A stretch of 64,000 bases of DNA, taken from NCBI RefSeq assembly GCF_048771995.1, contig NC_133024.1:1059001-1123000 (forward strand), read 5' to 3'. Both the position numbers and the translations under genes were made by a program. Under the pieces are notes generated by a model, which worked only from the letters and a program-made list of their open reading frames with translations, was not told the origin of the DNA and made no database searches. This document shows positions 32,501 through 44,800 of the stretch, piece after piece; position 1 is the first letter of the stretch; each line of letters begins with the position of its first letter. This DNA comes from Taeniopygia guttata. Its lineage: Eukaryota > Chordata > Aves > Passeriformes > Estrildidae.

Positions 32501-35500
32501 TTTATTTTGTGTGTCTGTCTGCAGCTCTCTGTAGCCAACAACCGTTTGGTGCGAATGATGGGTGTAGCAAAACTGACCAAGCTCCGAGTGCTCAGCTTGC
32601 CTCATAATAGTATTGGGTACGTGGAAGGGCTGAAGGATTTGGTGCACCTGGAATGGCTGAATTTAGCAGGAAATAACATTAAGGTAAAGTGTTTAGTCTG
32701 TTGCATTTACCAGAATCTTGTGTTATTGAAATTTGGAAAATGCTGCAAAGAAATCTGACTATGTTTTGATTGGTACAGCAATGTTAATGTTTTGTGTCTG
32801 CTGGCCTATGAAATAGAAGATGGCAGCTTTTGGAGTAGAGTTGTCTAGGAAAAAATAAAAGGTTTGATATCAAAATGAAATGAAAGTAAGGAAGTAGTCT
32901 CCAAAATAGGAAAAAGAATTATTATCTTTAAAATACAACTGTATTAAAACATAATTTTTACTTTGTGTTACTTAGCTAGTGGGGTTTTTTATCTTTCAAA
33001 ATACTTTATAATTATTGATAACTGGTTTTATTTAGTAGCTAAAAGAAAGTCACTGTGAGTAACTGATTTCTTTATTTTTGTAGGCCATCGAACAAATCAG
33101 TTCCTGCCTGTCTCTTCAGCATCTTGATCTGTCAGACAATAACATAGCTCAATTAGGCGACCTCTCCAAGCTTACCTCACTAAAGGTAGATGTTCTAGCT
33201 CTGTTTTTATTGCATTCTATACACAAAGAAATTTGATTTGAAAATTGCTGCCTTTAAACATTAACTCTTTGAACACTAGCTTTTAGAGCATTTTAATTCA
33301 TTAACTGTAATTTCTCGAGAGAAGCGTGTAAATATTCTCTTCCTTGTTTTGAAGCTGCAAGAGCTGAGGTAGTGATTTTTCTATAGCCACTCTAATGATG
33401 TTGATAAATATATGATGGTGATATCTTCTTCATAGCTCTGTATTCTCTTATCTCCTATCATGAATCAAAACAAAACATATTTCTAACTCTTCCAATATGC
33501 ACACTGTAGATAAAAACGTTTTCAAATGCATTTTTTGGTAACTGTGACCAGAAATACTTTTGCAATGTATTTTTGTCAGGTGATGCCTAAAAAAGAAATC
33601 TGTGGGTTTTGATCAGACATTCATTTCATCATGTGTTTTATTTTATAGACTCTCTTGCTACATGGAAATATTATAACTTCACTACGCACTGCCCCTGCTT
33701 GCCTACCTCAGAGTTTGACTATTTTTTCTTTGGCAGAAAATGAAATCAGAGACTTAAATGAGGTAAGATATAGAAGATAGTCTACATAAAGACAAAGTGA
33801 TCTGAAAGAAGGAAGTTGAACAATATTTTTGAGGTTGTAACTGAAAATGGGCTCTCTTCTTTGAAACAACACAACTTTTAATAGTTTAATTGTTTATATG
33901 TAATAGCCGTATTTGCATTAGCTGCATGACCTAGTGGTATCTTTTAGAATTTAGTTTGGGAAGAAATTTGCTTTTTTTCTGTTATGTTTTTGTTATTCAA
34001 GGATGTTACTTCTAGGCCTAACCTTTTCTATTTGTCTGAAAGTTGAAAGCTGAGCTGATTAAATGCTTCAGACAGCTTCTGCAGCTGCTGGGATTAGAAC
34101 AGAGGTTTGCATTGCACTTGTTGCCACTGACCTATTTTTCAAACACTGTGTAAGAGAAACAAATAATCTGCCTGTGACTTTTCTCTTTATTGTTTTGTTT
34201 GTTTGATGTATTATAAGTAGGAGCCAAAACTCTTGGTTGGGATTTCATGTCAGAAGAAAAATTTTTGGTAATTATTTCTGTTCAAACAGGCAGGGTTTTC
34301 CCAACTTTTTGGCTTGCCTTTTTTTTTTTTTTTTTTTCTTTTCTTTTCTTTTCTTCTTTTCCTTTGTTTTCAAAATCCAACACCTGTTGTAGTAAACTGG
34401 ATTCATACTACACCTTTCTATACATAGAGTCCCAAATTTTAAGAGAAGGTAATTTCCAAGGACTAACAGCATTTACAGAAGTATTAATGGGAAATGGCCA
34501 TAGCTGATAGAAGGTCCTTTGTAGTCCTTTGTGTTCAAAAATTGAATGTGATTTTTGATTTATTTGTCATTCTCTTGTTTTGCATGAGCTGTCCAGCTGT
34601 AGTTAGGAGAAATGTGGAATGTTTTGCTCAGTTAACAAATGTATCTTTTTTTCTCAAGGTTTCTTTCTTGGCCTCTCTTCAACAATTGGAACAGCTGTCA
34701 ATTATGGCCAATCCTTGTGTGATAGCCACACCTTCTGTTCCTGGCTTTGACTACAGACCTTATATTGTCAGCTGGTGTCTGAACCTTAAAGTTCTTGATG
34801 GACATGTGATTTCTCAGAAGGAAAGGTGACATAATAGTATTATTAAATCTCTGAACTTACTACATGAAGTTTGGCTAAGCTAAAATTGCTTTAGCTAAAT
34901 TTATCACCTGTTACACGGGAATTATTGTTTAGTTTGTTTAGATAGAAGTATGAGGTTAAACTTTTGTTTTGTTGCTTAAATTACAGAAGCACTTCTACAA
35001 AGCAAAACAGTGGTAGCAGTTTGGTAGTAGTCTGGTACCCTTTGTTTACAGCCTCTTTGACTTTGCAGTATGTGACAATCAGCAGGAGTTAAAGCTGTTG
35101 TCTTGGGGGAAGCTCAAACTTGTTCGTATATAAGCATGATCTGTGTGTGCATTTCTAGATTTGGCTTTTTTTTTTTTTTTTTTTTTTTTTTTGTTATCAA
35201 TTACTACAATACTATTTTGCTCAAATCATTTGTTACTGTATCACTGTGCTCATTAGATCACTATGGTATCTGTATGACAAAGTTCTTGACATCAGAACAA
35301 TCCAAGCATAAGTATTATCCAGTATAAGCACATTCCTATCCAGGACACTAACACATTCTAGGACATTAATGTACTTTTCCCCCTGTTACTAAAATAAAAA
35401 GGTGCCCCTTTTTTGGTCAAAGGTAAACCAATTCTTTTTCTGTTTCACCATAACATGCTATGAGTTTCCAAGAGAGTTGCCTGTTGGAATTCTAGACTTT

Positions 35501-38500
35501 TTTTCATGACTAGGGATGTTCTGTATCAACTGTATGTACACGTACTTGTATATGTACAACTGTATATACACATATTTGTATAATACATGTGATGTATTGT
35601 ATTAAATATTCTCAGAAATTAATTTGAAAAACAGACTTGTTGAATACTTTTTAGCAATGTTTGCTCTGTGTCTGTTTTGCATATTTGTATGAACTTCTCT
35701 GTTTCTGTGAAAGCTTTGCTGATAAGTTCATTGAGACAAATGTGTTTTCAGTGCTCAAAGACTACACACAAAGCAGACTGCACAGTTTTGGATAAGTGTT
35801 GGTTTGTTTTCATTATTCTGTTTATGACATTGCCAGTTTCCCTGGGCATTGCACTTGTTCCAAATTTTGCTTAGATTTGTAGATTAGCTCTTCTGTACCC
35901 ACTAGAAGAACTGTAGTGAAAACAGAGTTACTGTTTCTATGCCATTTATTAAAGGTGCCGTTTATTAAACCATTTTCCCCTTCTTAACAGTTTGAAAGCA
36001 GAATGGCTGTACAGTCAAGGGAAAGGAAGGTCATTTCGACCTGGGCAACATGTTCAGCTAGTTCAGTACTTGGCTACTGTTTGTCCTCTCACATCTGCGT
36101 ATGGACTCCGGACTGAAGAGGATGCCAAACTGGAAAAAATACTGAGTAAGCGAAGGTGAGAACTTAGCTTCTTTCTTAGAGAATGTATTTAAGAGCATAA
36201 TTATATATCTGATGTGTTAGATGTAGTAAGATTTAATTTAAGTATTTCAAAGTAACAGCGAGGACTGGAGATGCAAAGTGTCATGGAGGTACAGGATGTG
36301 TCCTAGATGGGAATGAGGACAGCAGCAGCAGGAGTGTTTTCCTGCTTTCTGGGCCATCTAGGGGAAAATTCCTTCATATTTTTCAGTCTATGCTTTGTAG
36401 GACACTGAAAGTAATTTGTGTTAGAACTGTGATTAAAATAAACAAACTATACACTGGGATTTTTTTTTTAATTGCCACACAAAAAATTGATGAAAACTTC
36501 AAAAAGGAACTTAGCTTTTGTTCTAATTGTAAACGAGGACTATTGTGGTACACTGGTGTATCAGCCACTTTTTTATTGTTGAGATGTTCTTTCTTGGTTT
36601 TAAAGTTAAAGTTGTCGTTTGAGAGACACTGTTCCCAGTGATGCATTTGTCCATCTGTATCTGGCTTCTGAGGTCTGTCATCAGAGCCTCTGGAGAGCCA
36701 GCTGGCTCTGCCAGCAGTAGCTGTGTTGCTAAGGTCTGTGCAAATAGATGAGTAAAGTTATCATGGTGCGATTTTTGCCCATGTAAAGGTGAACTAATTT
36801 TGGTTAGAGGGCAGAAAACAAAGCAATGCAGGTTGTTCTATTCTGCAGGACCTATTTACAAACTTTTTCTCGCAGCAAGTGCAGAAAATTCAGCTCCCAG
36901 GAGCAGGCTACCTAAGTGGCATAGTGTGGTTAAAAAGCTGAGCAACAAAAGTATTGTAGTTAGCAGAAGGGTATCTCATCAAAAGGGCCAGAAACTGGGA
37001 GCATCTGGAAGGAGTTACTGCCCACTTTGGCAAGGGTAGACTGGTCTTGGGAGGAAATTGCAGAAATGTTGTAGCTGTTTCTGAGGAGAAGGTGCAGTCA
37101 AGGCATCTTGACCTTGGAATCTTTAGCTAAGTGCTCTAGCATTCACATGTTTCTGGGGAAAATTCAGGAAGTTGTTCTGCTAAATATAACTCTTCAAAAA
37201 TTAAAAAACCCTCAACAACCAAGCAAAAAAAAAACCACAAACCCTAGCAGAAAAAGCAATCCCCCCAGATCATCACCTGTATGCATATATGATTTATAGG
37301 ACAGTTTGACTTTGTCCTCTGTCTCCTGAGCTTCTAATTTAGCTGGGGGATAACAACCTGTGCATTCTCTGAATTTGTAAAGGATGGGGTTTTTTTCTGT
37401 GAAAATATTTGTTGATTTGTACTTGGATATTGGGCTGTTAGTAAGAGGAGCACCTATTCCTTGATTCACTCACTTTGAAGTGTAAAAGATACTCCTATAG
37501 CAACACACATAATGTATTCCACATTAGACATTTAAAATGTCTGCATGCTTTCTTTGTGTGTAGAAATAACCTCATGTTTTTCAGATTATAGTCAGAATTG
37601 GATGTTGGGTTTTTTCTTGTTTTTGTTTGGTTCTTTTTTTTTGTTTGGGTTTTTTTGTGGGCTTTTTTTTGGTTTTTTTTTTTGTTTTTGTTTTTAGTAC
37701 ATGTAATGAAGAAAGAGGAGATGGAGGAAGGGGAGCAGGAAAAGACTGCAATTTCCTGCTTTGTGAATAGTCCTGTTAGTGCCTTGTGTGTATAGGAGTC
37801 TGCATAACTAGCCTCTCCTTTAGAATGTTTTGATCACTTTCTTCTTTTGAAATAGTTCATAGTTTCTTTTAATGCTTTCTGTACTAAAGAAAGTTTAAAA
37901 GGAACATAAAATCTGTTGTTGGCACTCTGTGCTTAGACTCCACCAGAGGCAGCTGATGCATGAAAACCAAAATGAGGAGCCACCTACATCTTCTGCTCCC
38001 AGCAAAACAGTGCCAGTTGCTCATGAACACAGTGGCCTGGCCCAGCAATCACAGGGGGTTCTTGAAAAGGGTAAGTAGTTTATCTACACCTGTGGAAATA
38101 AATATTTTTCTTTTGAACAGGGGTAACTTTGTGGAAGGGATTTCAGAACAAGACCCTGTTATTATTTTATTTGTTGCTAAAAAAATATCCAGTCCATGCT
38201 TATTTGTGTTTTGAAATGCTAGTAGACTGGTTAGGTGAAAAACCCAATCCAAGAAACTAAAGAGTAACTACTTTGACTTTTGCATTTTATGCAAGTTTAT
38301 TCTCCAAGGAAGTGCAGTTTGTGCAATTTCCTGTACCCACTATTTGCCAAGTTTGAATGTTACTGTGGTACATATTGTCCTGATATAGAAATGATGCTCG
38401 TCATTACTAACATGTAATCTTGCCTACCAAGGTGCTAACTGTCAAAACCAAACTGGGAATCCCTATGAATTAAACAAACTGTTAACTATTTTTGAAATAT

Positions 38501-41500
38501 TCTAACACTATAATGTGGCTTTCTGCCTATCTAGAACCTGTCATCCAGAGGAATTCTTGGGTTGGACCAAGTGCAAGCAGTGATCATTCCTATGCAGTAA
38601 AGAACACTTCTCTTCATGAAAGAAGCTTTTCCAAGGAGCTACACCTCGAAGATGTACAGACAGATGAAGACAAACTAAACAGGAGCCTTTTATCCTCAGA
38701 GTCAACTTTCATGCCAGTTGCTTCAGGATTGTCTCCAGTGTCTCCTGCTTCAGACCTGAAGCTACATGGAATCAATCCGGACCTAGAAGATGATGATGAT
38801 ACAGTGATTGAAGGTGTGAGAGATAATAATAGTAGGGAAACAACTAACAAGCAAAAAGCTTTGTCTGTTACAGGAGAGCACCCTAACAGAGCAGCAGGAA
38901 GTGTGGAAAGGCAAGAGAGTATCAGAGAGATCCTGCAGGTGCCTGCTCCTGATCCAGTAGCAGCTGGCCTGGCTGCAAAGGCTGGCAACTCTTCAGGGGC
39001 CTCTGCAGGCCAAGCTCTGCACAGTCAGCCCAGCACCTCGTCAGGTGCTGAATCCGGAGTAAAAACGCTTTGTCCTGACCAGATGGCAGAAGGAAGGTCT
39101 GGCTCACCGGCTGTGCAAGGTGCAGCACCAGCTGATCAAGGTGCAGCTGAGCTGCAAAGGATGACTGAAGCAGCTACCAAGCTTCAAGCTTCCTGGAGAG
39201 GCTTTTACACGAGGAACCACCATCCTCGAGCCAAGGAAGTGCGGAATGAAATTCGACTGCACAGGATGCAGGAGCACATCATTTGCTTAACAGCTGAAAT
39301 AAAAAAGTAAGTTGAGGTCATGCTGTGTATTTGCAAGTCTGTCTGAGTATAACCATCACTCCAGAGTATTTCAGAACAGATATATATGATACAACTACTC
39401 ACAGCAGAACCTAGTATCAGAAACATAAAACTGATTACATTAGAGGATCACTTCCTGTAAGGTAAGCACAGTTTTGCACTTTGAGAGTATTCATACTCTC
39501 AAAGTGCGTTCTATAAGTGGATTGGGTTAGAACATATTTTTCTATTCCTCTTTTAGTAGGACTTGCATATTTCAAAATAGAAATTACTGAATGGGATTTT
39601 TTTAAATTTGTCTCCACACAATTAGTCTATAAATTAAGTGTCCATATTGAGAGCCATTCTTCTGTTGCTGTGAAAAGAATTTTCTCTACCTTGTATGATA
39701 CAATTTTAAAATGTGTTTCTGTGTTTGAGTCTGTTTTAATTTTTGATCCTGTGAATCCATGTTTGGAGAAGATCATGGTCAAAGTTCCTCAATTTGCAAG
39801 CCAAAAATTCAGTATTTACCTAATATCTTTCTAGATCATCCTGGATCAGTTAGTCTGACGGGCTCTTTTTCTTCACTATCACAAGTAACGAAAGTTCTGT
39901 AAATCAAGTTGAGTGCTCAGTGAACCTCCAGAAACTCCCAGTGCTTACACATCATACTCCATCCATACATTAGTGGGACAGCATAATTTGAAATGCAGAA
40001 GAGCTATTTGGTGTGGAGGGGGTGATAATTGTGCAGGAAAAAATAAGAGCTCAGATTCAGTTTAGAAAAAGACACATTATTGCCAAGCCAACAAAACTGC
40101 TGTGGTAAAAGGAAGCAGAATTTAAATGTAACTGAAAAAGAAACTTGAAGTCAGCAGCTGGGTATTTATGGCAACCCATACTGCAGTAATTTCTTAATGT
40201 TAGGCTCCGTTGTGTCTTTCAAAAGTGCTGTTTTATAAGTAGGCGTTTCTATGTGTTCTTTTTGCTCTTGTTACCAAAATATTGCTTATTTAAGCTGCAT
40301 AAATTTTGGATGTGTGGTCTTGCAGACTGAGAAAAGAAAGAGAGGAAGATAAAATGCAGAGGCTTGTACAGGAGGAAGCTATCAAATTTCTTTGGAACCA
40401 GGTAAGTAATTTTAGTCCTCTTGTTTTTGTGCTTAAATGTGAATTTGGAATTCAAATTTGAATCTGCCTATATGTGAATTTGCATTATTTCTTACTGTAG
40501 ATCCTGAAGAGACAGTCAATATGGTTCAGTTTTTCTGATGATTTGAGTGGTTTAGTAGAATCTTATTGCTGTGTCGTCTGCTATACTGATGCTGTGGGGG
40601 AAAATAACCCTCAGAACATTAGTGCAAGAACACTGGTTTTATTACTAAAGGCTGAATGCACGAAAAGCTGAATAAACATAAGCAGGACTGGGGAGAATGA
40701 TGTTATGGGTAAATGCTCATGGCAGGTGAGATGGTTTCAAGCAGTGTTGGTTGTGAGCAGCTCATTTTTGAGGCAGGAAAGTTGTTAATACACCTTTTGA
40801 TAATCTTTGCTTCCAAAAATAAGGCTGTTTTCTTAAAAGCAGATAAATCCTTTCTGGTTTTAAGACCAGATTTCTTTTTCTTCAGGTAGTTGAACTGGGA
40901 GCTTGTGTGCTCTGTCAGTGTTTGGCATGTGGGTTTAAAAGCCATGATTTCACAGTGAGAAGAACAAAATTTCCCTAATGATATGGGAAACCTTTTGTTT
41001 GTCACTTGGTCTTGGATTTTATACTAGAGCTTGGTTGCTGAATGCAAGAAATCCACTAGAAATCAAAACACATTTAACTGCATTTCATAATGAATTTTTC
41101 TCTATGCAGGTTAAATCCCTTCAACAATGGCAGCTTTCAGCAATGCAGAATTTAGGTGGTGCTGGGGTCCCTTCAGCCAATATTTTATGTACATCCAAAC
41201 CACCTCTTCAGTCATCCGCAGTGGAGCAAGAAGCCCCAGCAGCTGTTAGTTCTGCTTTGCTAGTTCCAGCCAGTGAGGATGAGCTTCAGGAGAGGTCCTT
41301 GCTGCAGTTCCCAGATTCTGGCTTTCACACTTCTGCGACTGATCAGACTCGTGCCAGTGACCTGTGTGGCTCTGAAAAGAGCTCAGCTGAAGGAACTGAG
41401 AGCTCCCTTTCAATGGAAACCATCAAACAATGGGGCAATTCTGTTTCAGCAGGTTGTTCAGAAGAGGATGGCCCTGGGGAGTGTGGGCAAGGTAAAGAGA

Positions 41501-41814
41501 GCTCTAGTAATGAGCAGGACAATGGACTGATAGAGCAGTATTTAAAATCTGTTCAGCAGCTGGAAGAGGCTGATGAAGACACAGTTTGCAATGAGGAAAT
41601 GGAGGGCAGCTGTCTACAGATCTCTGTGTCAGCAGAAAGCCAAGATTCTTCCTCTGACACCATCTCTGTAGAGCTCCCTCAAGACACATCTGTCGCAGGT
41701 GAAATCTGTCAGACACCACCAGAAAGCTTCAAACTGAATTCAGGAATAGTAGAAGGGAAGCAAACAGACTGTGATTCTTCATTTCAGATGCTACATGTTG
41801 GGATAGCTGTATAA
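29496..41814 (+). CDS. CEP97: CEP97, centrosomal protein of 97 kDa (complete, 11 coding exons)
   Basis: Exons 29496-29547, 31484-31626, 32525-32683, 33084-33185, 33649-33762, 34659-34825, 35991-36155, 37937-38070, 38535-39306, 40326-40401 and 41110-41814 join in frame to 2,589 bp: 862 residues, against about 865 in human. An N-terminal leucine-rich repeat domain (about residues 25-250, e.g. [35 protein letters not shown]) is followed by an IQ-like calmodulin motif ([16 protein letters not shown], about 557-575). A basic coiled segment and the conserved tail [22 protein letters not shown] and HVGIAV end follow. CEP97 binds CP110 at the distal centriole, caps it and restrains cilium formation. 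It shares its promoter region with RPL24. Confidence 0.97.
29700..29868. repeat. 20-bp minisatellite in CEP97 intron 1
   Basis: Eight copies of a 20-bp unit (GCGGGGCCGGTGAGGGCTCC), regular in length with minor substitutions. Each copy contains CCGGTGAGG, a close match to a 5' splice-site consensus, 150-320 bases after the true exon 1 donor. Confidence 0.92.
29869..31483 (+). other. CEP97: CEP97 intron 1, remainder
   Basis: About 1.6 kb that turns abruptly from CpG-rich to AT-rich near 30060. It contains a small direct repeat of TTTCCTGGGTCCTG near 30082 and 30118. It ends with a long T/pyrimidine tract before exon 2. Confidence 0.65.
31484..31626 (+). CDS. CEP97: CEP97 coding exon 2
   Basis: Residues 18-65, [20 protein letters not shown] and the first LRR ([20 protein letters not shown]). 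Flanked by ccaaag and gtgagt. Confidence 0.95.
31627..32524 (+). other. CEP97: CEP97 intron 2
   Basis: About 0.9 kb of AT-rich intron. No feature recognised. Confidence 0.6.
32525..32683 (+). CDS. CEP97: CEP97 coding exon 3
   Basis: Residues 66-118: LRRs [39 protein letters not shown] and [12 protein letters not shown]. Confidence 0.95.
33084..33185 (+). CDS. CEP97: CEP97 coding exon 4
   Basis: Residues 119-152: the [23 protein letters not shown] with its preceding helix [10 protein letters not shown]. Phase 0 at both ends, as usual for LRR exons. Confidence 0.95.
33186..33648 (+). other. CEP97: CEP97 intron 4
   Basis: A short AT-rich intron between LRR exons. Nothing else seen. Confidence 0.6.
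33649..33762 (+). CDS. CEP97: CEP97 coding exon 5
   Basis: Residues 153-190: LRRs [20 protein letters not shown] and [16 protein letters not shown]. Donor gtaaga. Confidence 0.95.
33763..34658 (+). other. CEP97: CEP97 intron 5
   Basis: About 0.9 kb with a long T run followed by (TTTTC)n near 34319-34370. No transposon seen. Confidence 0.65.
34659..34825 (+). CDS. CEP97: CEP97 coding exon 6
   Basis: Residues 191-246: LRR cap [20 protein letters not shown] and [20 protein letters not shown], a hallmark of the LRRcap in centrosomal and dynein LRR proteins. Ends in a split serine codon. Confidence 0.95.
34826..35990 (+). other. CEP97: CEP97 intron 6
   Basis: About 1.2 kb of AT-rich intron with a T run of nearly 30 at 35166-35191. 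A short degenerate TGTATGTACA tract is near 35530-35590. Confidence 0.65.
35991..36155 (+). CDS. CEP97: CEP97 coding exon 7
   Basis: Residues 246-301: [40 protein letters not shown] and [12 protein letters not shown], a strongly conserved post-LRR block. Confidence 0.95.
36156..37936 (+). other. CEP97: CEP97 intron 7
   Basis: About 1.8 kb. A T/G-rich low-complexity stretch (TTTTG/TTTGG units) lies near 37606-37697, and an A-rich one near 37190-37265. No gene or known element recognised. Confidence 0.65.
37937..38070 (+). CDS. CEP97: CEP97 coding exon 8
   Basis: Residues 301-346: [20 protein letters not shown] and following low-complexity sequence, matching the mammalian FHQRQLMNQSQNEEL block. 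Split glutamate codon at the 3' end. Confidence 0.93.
38071..38534 (+). other. CEP97: CEP97 intron 8
   Basis: A 464-bp AT-rich intron. Nothing notable. Confidence 0.6.
38535..39306 (+). CDS. CEP97: CEP97 coding exon 9 (large central exon with IQ motif)
   Basis: Residues 346-603. The conserved cores are [20 protein letters not shown] and [16 protein letters not shown] long disordered segment diverged from mammals follows, then the IQ-like motif [14 protein letters not shown] and the basic helix [20 protein letters not shown]. It ends in a split lysine codon before gtaagt. Confidence 0.95.
39307..40325 (+). other. CEP97: CEP97 intron 9
   Basis: About 1 kb of AT-rich intron containing a perfect 15-bp-arm inverted repeat at 39476-39507, listed separately. 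Confidence 0.65.
39476..39507. repeat. Perfect short inverted repeat (hairpin)
   Basis: Arms GCACTTTGAGAGTAT and its exact complement are separated by only two bases (TC), making a 32-bp near-palindrome in CEP97 intron 9. No gene product can be assigned. Confidence 0.9.
40326..40401 (+). CDS. CEP97: CEP97 coding exon 10
   Basis: Residues 603-628: [20 protein letters not shown] then FLWNQ, a charged coiled-coil helix conserved in the family. Confidence 0.94.
40402..41109 (+). other. CEP97: CEP97 intron 10
   Basis: A 708-bp intron. No repeat recognised. Confidence 0.6.
41110..41814 (+). CDS. CEP97: CEP97 terminal coding exon
   Basis: Residues 629-862, stop TAA at 41812-41814. A Ser/Glu-rich disordered tail with conserved islands: [44 protein letters not shown] and the end [14 protein letters not shown]. 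Confidence 0.95.
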   Translation, partial: VKSLQQWQLSAMQNLGGAGVPSANILCTSKPPLQSSAVEQEAPAAVSSALLVPASEDELQERSLLQFPDSGFHTSATDQTRASDLCGSEKSSAEGTESSLSMETIKQWGNSVSAGCSEEDGPGECGQGKESSSNEQDNGLIEQYLKSVQQLEEADEDTVCNEEMEGSCLQISVSAESQDSSSDTISVELPQDTSVAGEICQTPPESFKLNSGIVEGKQTDCDSSFQMLHVGIAV

Positions 41815-44800
41815 TAGGATCACTTCCACAAAGGACTAGAGATTCCATTTCACCTTCTCTTTCTTTTTCCTGTTTATACAAAACTTATTTTTCATGTGTG
41901 TTGTTTCAGCTTTTGACTCATGTTATGGATTTGTTGTAATTACTATTTTATTGATGTTGCTGAGGATTGACACTAACTATGCTAACCTGAAATCAGCAAA
42001 GTTCTCAGTGACAATCATTATGCACTTTATTTTCAAACTTAAAACTGGTATCCTAATAACTGACCTCCATTAAATTAATTCTGAAGATTGGATGGTGGGT
42101 GGTGGTGGTAATGTTTCCTGTAAATTCACTTTGGTGAATGTGTTAGTAAGTATTTGGGGTTTTGTTTTGTTTTTTTTTTTTTTTTTTTCCTGTAAAGAAA
42201 GATTAAGTTCTTATTTTGCAAGGAGAAGCAGACAATGTTGGAAGAAATGGACTCCAAGACAGGCAGTATCCTGTCATAGGCAGGGTGCAGCCTCCTGAGA
42301 AAGATGAAAAGTTGCTTTTCAGGCTTCTTTTGACTTAAACAAAAGTAACTTGGTCAGTGTATCAAAGATGCATTCCAGAAAACCAGTGTCCAAGTCAGTG
42401 ACTATTTTGTAAATAACTTGAAGTTGCTGGTGAGGAATTAGATCATTTACATACACACACTGAAACAAGGACTCACAGGAGAGAGACCTCAGGGAGTGTC
42501 AAACAAGCCTTGACCTTTGTTTGCCCTGGGGTTGAATTTCCCTGCCTTCTCAGGTAAGACTCAGAATGGAACCAGCAGCAGCCAGGACTAAGCAAGAATT
42601 TCAGAAGGGCATGTGATTTGGGAACATCATTTCCAGGACTGCCCTGCTGCGCTACAGCAGCAGGCTTGGAGGAGTATGTTTTGCTCCACTAGGATGCTAA
42701 TGTCCATGTGGGATTTGGACTTGCATGGCTTTCAAGACATTAGTGAGTTTAATGGATCACAGCTACTTCTATCTACAGGTATAAATACTAAAAGTAAATC
42801 CTATGACTTGACTCATTCCTGATATCTCTGTTGGGATTTTTTTTTTTTTTCGCTGTATGTCCAGTAGTTGACATTTTAATTAGACCTGGATAAAAAGTTG
42901 TCTTTTTTCCCAGTTAACAAATATGCTGAGATACCTAGGCTATGCTTTGCACTTAAACACTGAGAAAGCAGCAGGGTTTGTATGTTACCTGGCCATGGCT
43001 ATGTTGGGATTTTTAATGGAAATTGATTGGGTATCTTATCATACTTCAACAGTGACAAGAGAAGTCTGTTTTGCCATGTGATTTGCGATGGCCACTAGTG
43101 AAATAAAAGTTGTGATTCACAGGCATCAGTGGCATTTGCTGATGCTGCATTTTGCAACGTGTACTGGAAGCCCAGTGTTGCAGTAGTTTGCTAATGTCTT
43201 CTTCTCAGTTACAAAGACACGTGCTTATTGTAATTCTCTGGATCCACAGGTTAACTTCTGGTGCTATGGTGTCATGAAAACCAGCTAGCACTCTTTTAAA
43301 AGGACACTTGAGGCCACCATACCATGTAAAATATTTTACCATGTGAAATAATTTCATTTTTGTGAAAGCTTTGGTTGCATGTCTGCTTGAGGTTCCAAGC
43401 TGAAATTTACCACTGCTCAGGAGTTTGGGATGAAGCCAGTATCTTATCTACTTGAGGCCTCAAAATATCCTTTATTTGGGATATAAATTGGATTGGACTT
43501 GTACCAGCCGTGTTCCCAGTGGTGAAGTTCACCTTGGAAGAATAAAGCTTGCCTCTGTGTATAGAGTATCCATCATCTTTTTTTCTCCCACCTCAACTTC
43601 TCCAAAGAGCTGTCTGTGCAGTCAGGCTGACCTTTGACTGTGCTGTGCATATATGAGAGCATTAAGGAAACCCACCTCAGCAGAGGTGGTAGGTTCTTCA
43701 TGTGCTGTCTTTCTAGCTGAATGTAGTCACAACACATTTGTAGCATGACCATCTTCATAATTAGATCTTAGAGCACAGTTGTGCTTGGGTATTGAAAATG
43801 GTACAGGTGCATTAATGTGTCACAATGTCTGATTACCTGGGCAAAGCAGTGTGTAGTCCACAGGATCATACCCTTGTCCTCTGAAGGTGCTGAATTTGGC
43901 TTTAAATCTGCCATGCTTGGGGATCTGCAGTTCATAGGACTTAGCTCTTTGAATGTCAAGATGTTATATAAAACCCCCAAACTTCAAAGGGCCTTCTTTG
44001 CATATTGAGAGAGGAATTATTTCAGTGTTTGAAACAGTTCTGGATCGTGCACTCTGGAGGCAGTGGTCAGTGTAAGTTCTCTTGACAGAGTGCTATATTG
44101 CAAGAGCTGGAAGAAACTAGACCACTGCCTGGATAACAATGCTTCTCTTACTGGAGACACTGAGGGGAGCATATGTATTTTGCTGGTTTGGATTCTCACT
44201 TTTGCTGAAGAATTAGAGGTGAAACAACTTTAATTTTGGAGTTGTCAGAGGGGGGAAACTTGGTGCAAGTAAATTTTTAATGGAAGCCCTAGATGTTTCT
44301 TGATATTTCCTTTTGTTATTAGAACTTGCAAGCACAAAGACAAGGCAACTTACTTTAACTAATCCCAAGGTGAGCTGTTGTCCTTATTAATGTATAACCT
44401 AAATATACAAAAATGATTTTATGCAGGGTACAGCAAAGCATGTACCAACAAATATTCAGCTTTATATCACTTTTTTGGGGAAACAGTGAAATACTAGAAT
44501 TTTTTTTTCTAATATTCTGAGAAGTATCTTGCATGTGTAGAAGATGAGTTGCCTAAATATAGAGAAATCAAAGAATGGTGAAGTTTGGGATTAGTTTTTA
44601 CAGGGCTAAATATAATTAGTTTGTATAAACTAATATTATAAACTAATATTTTCATTCTGACCGTTAAAATACATACAGGGAAAGGCATAATGAGGGATAC
44701 AGTGGAAAAATAAGGAATAAAACTGGATGTATACTTAAAATTGTCTTATTTCAGCCCTATTTTTGATCTCTCAAAGAATTATGATGTGGAAGTGTCATAG

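Noticed and set aside
37606-37697. T/G-rich tract resembling a telomere-like or retroposon tail
   Set aside because: Irregular TTTTG/TTTGG low complexity without target duplication or adjacent element body.
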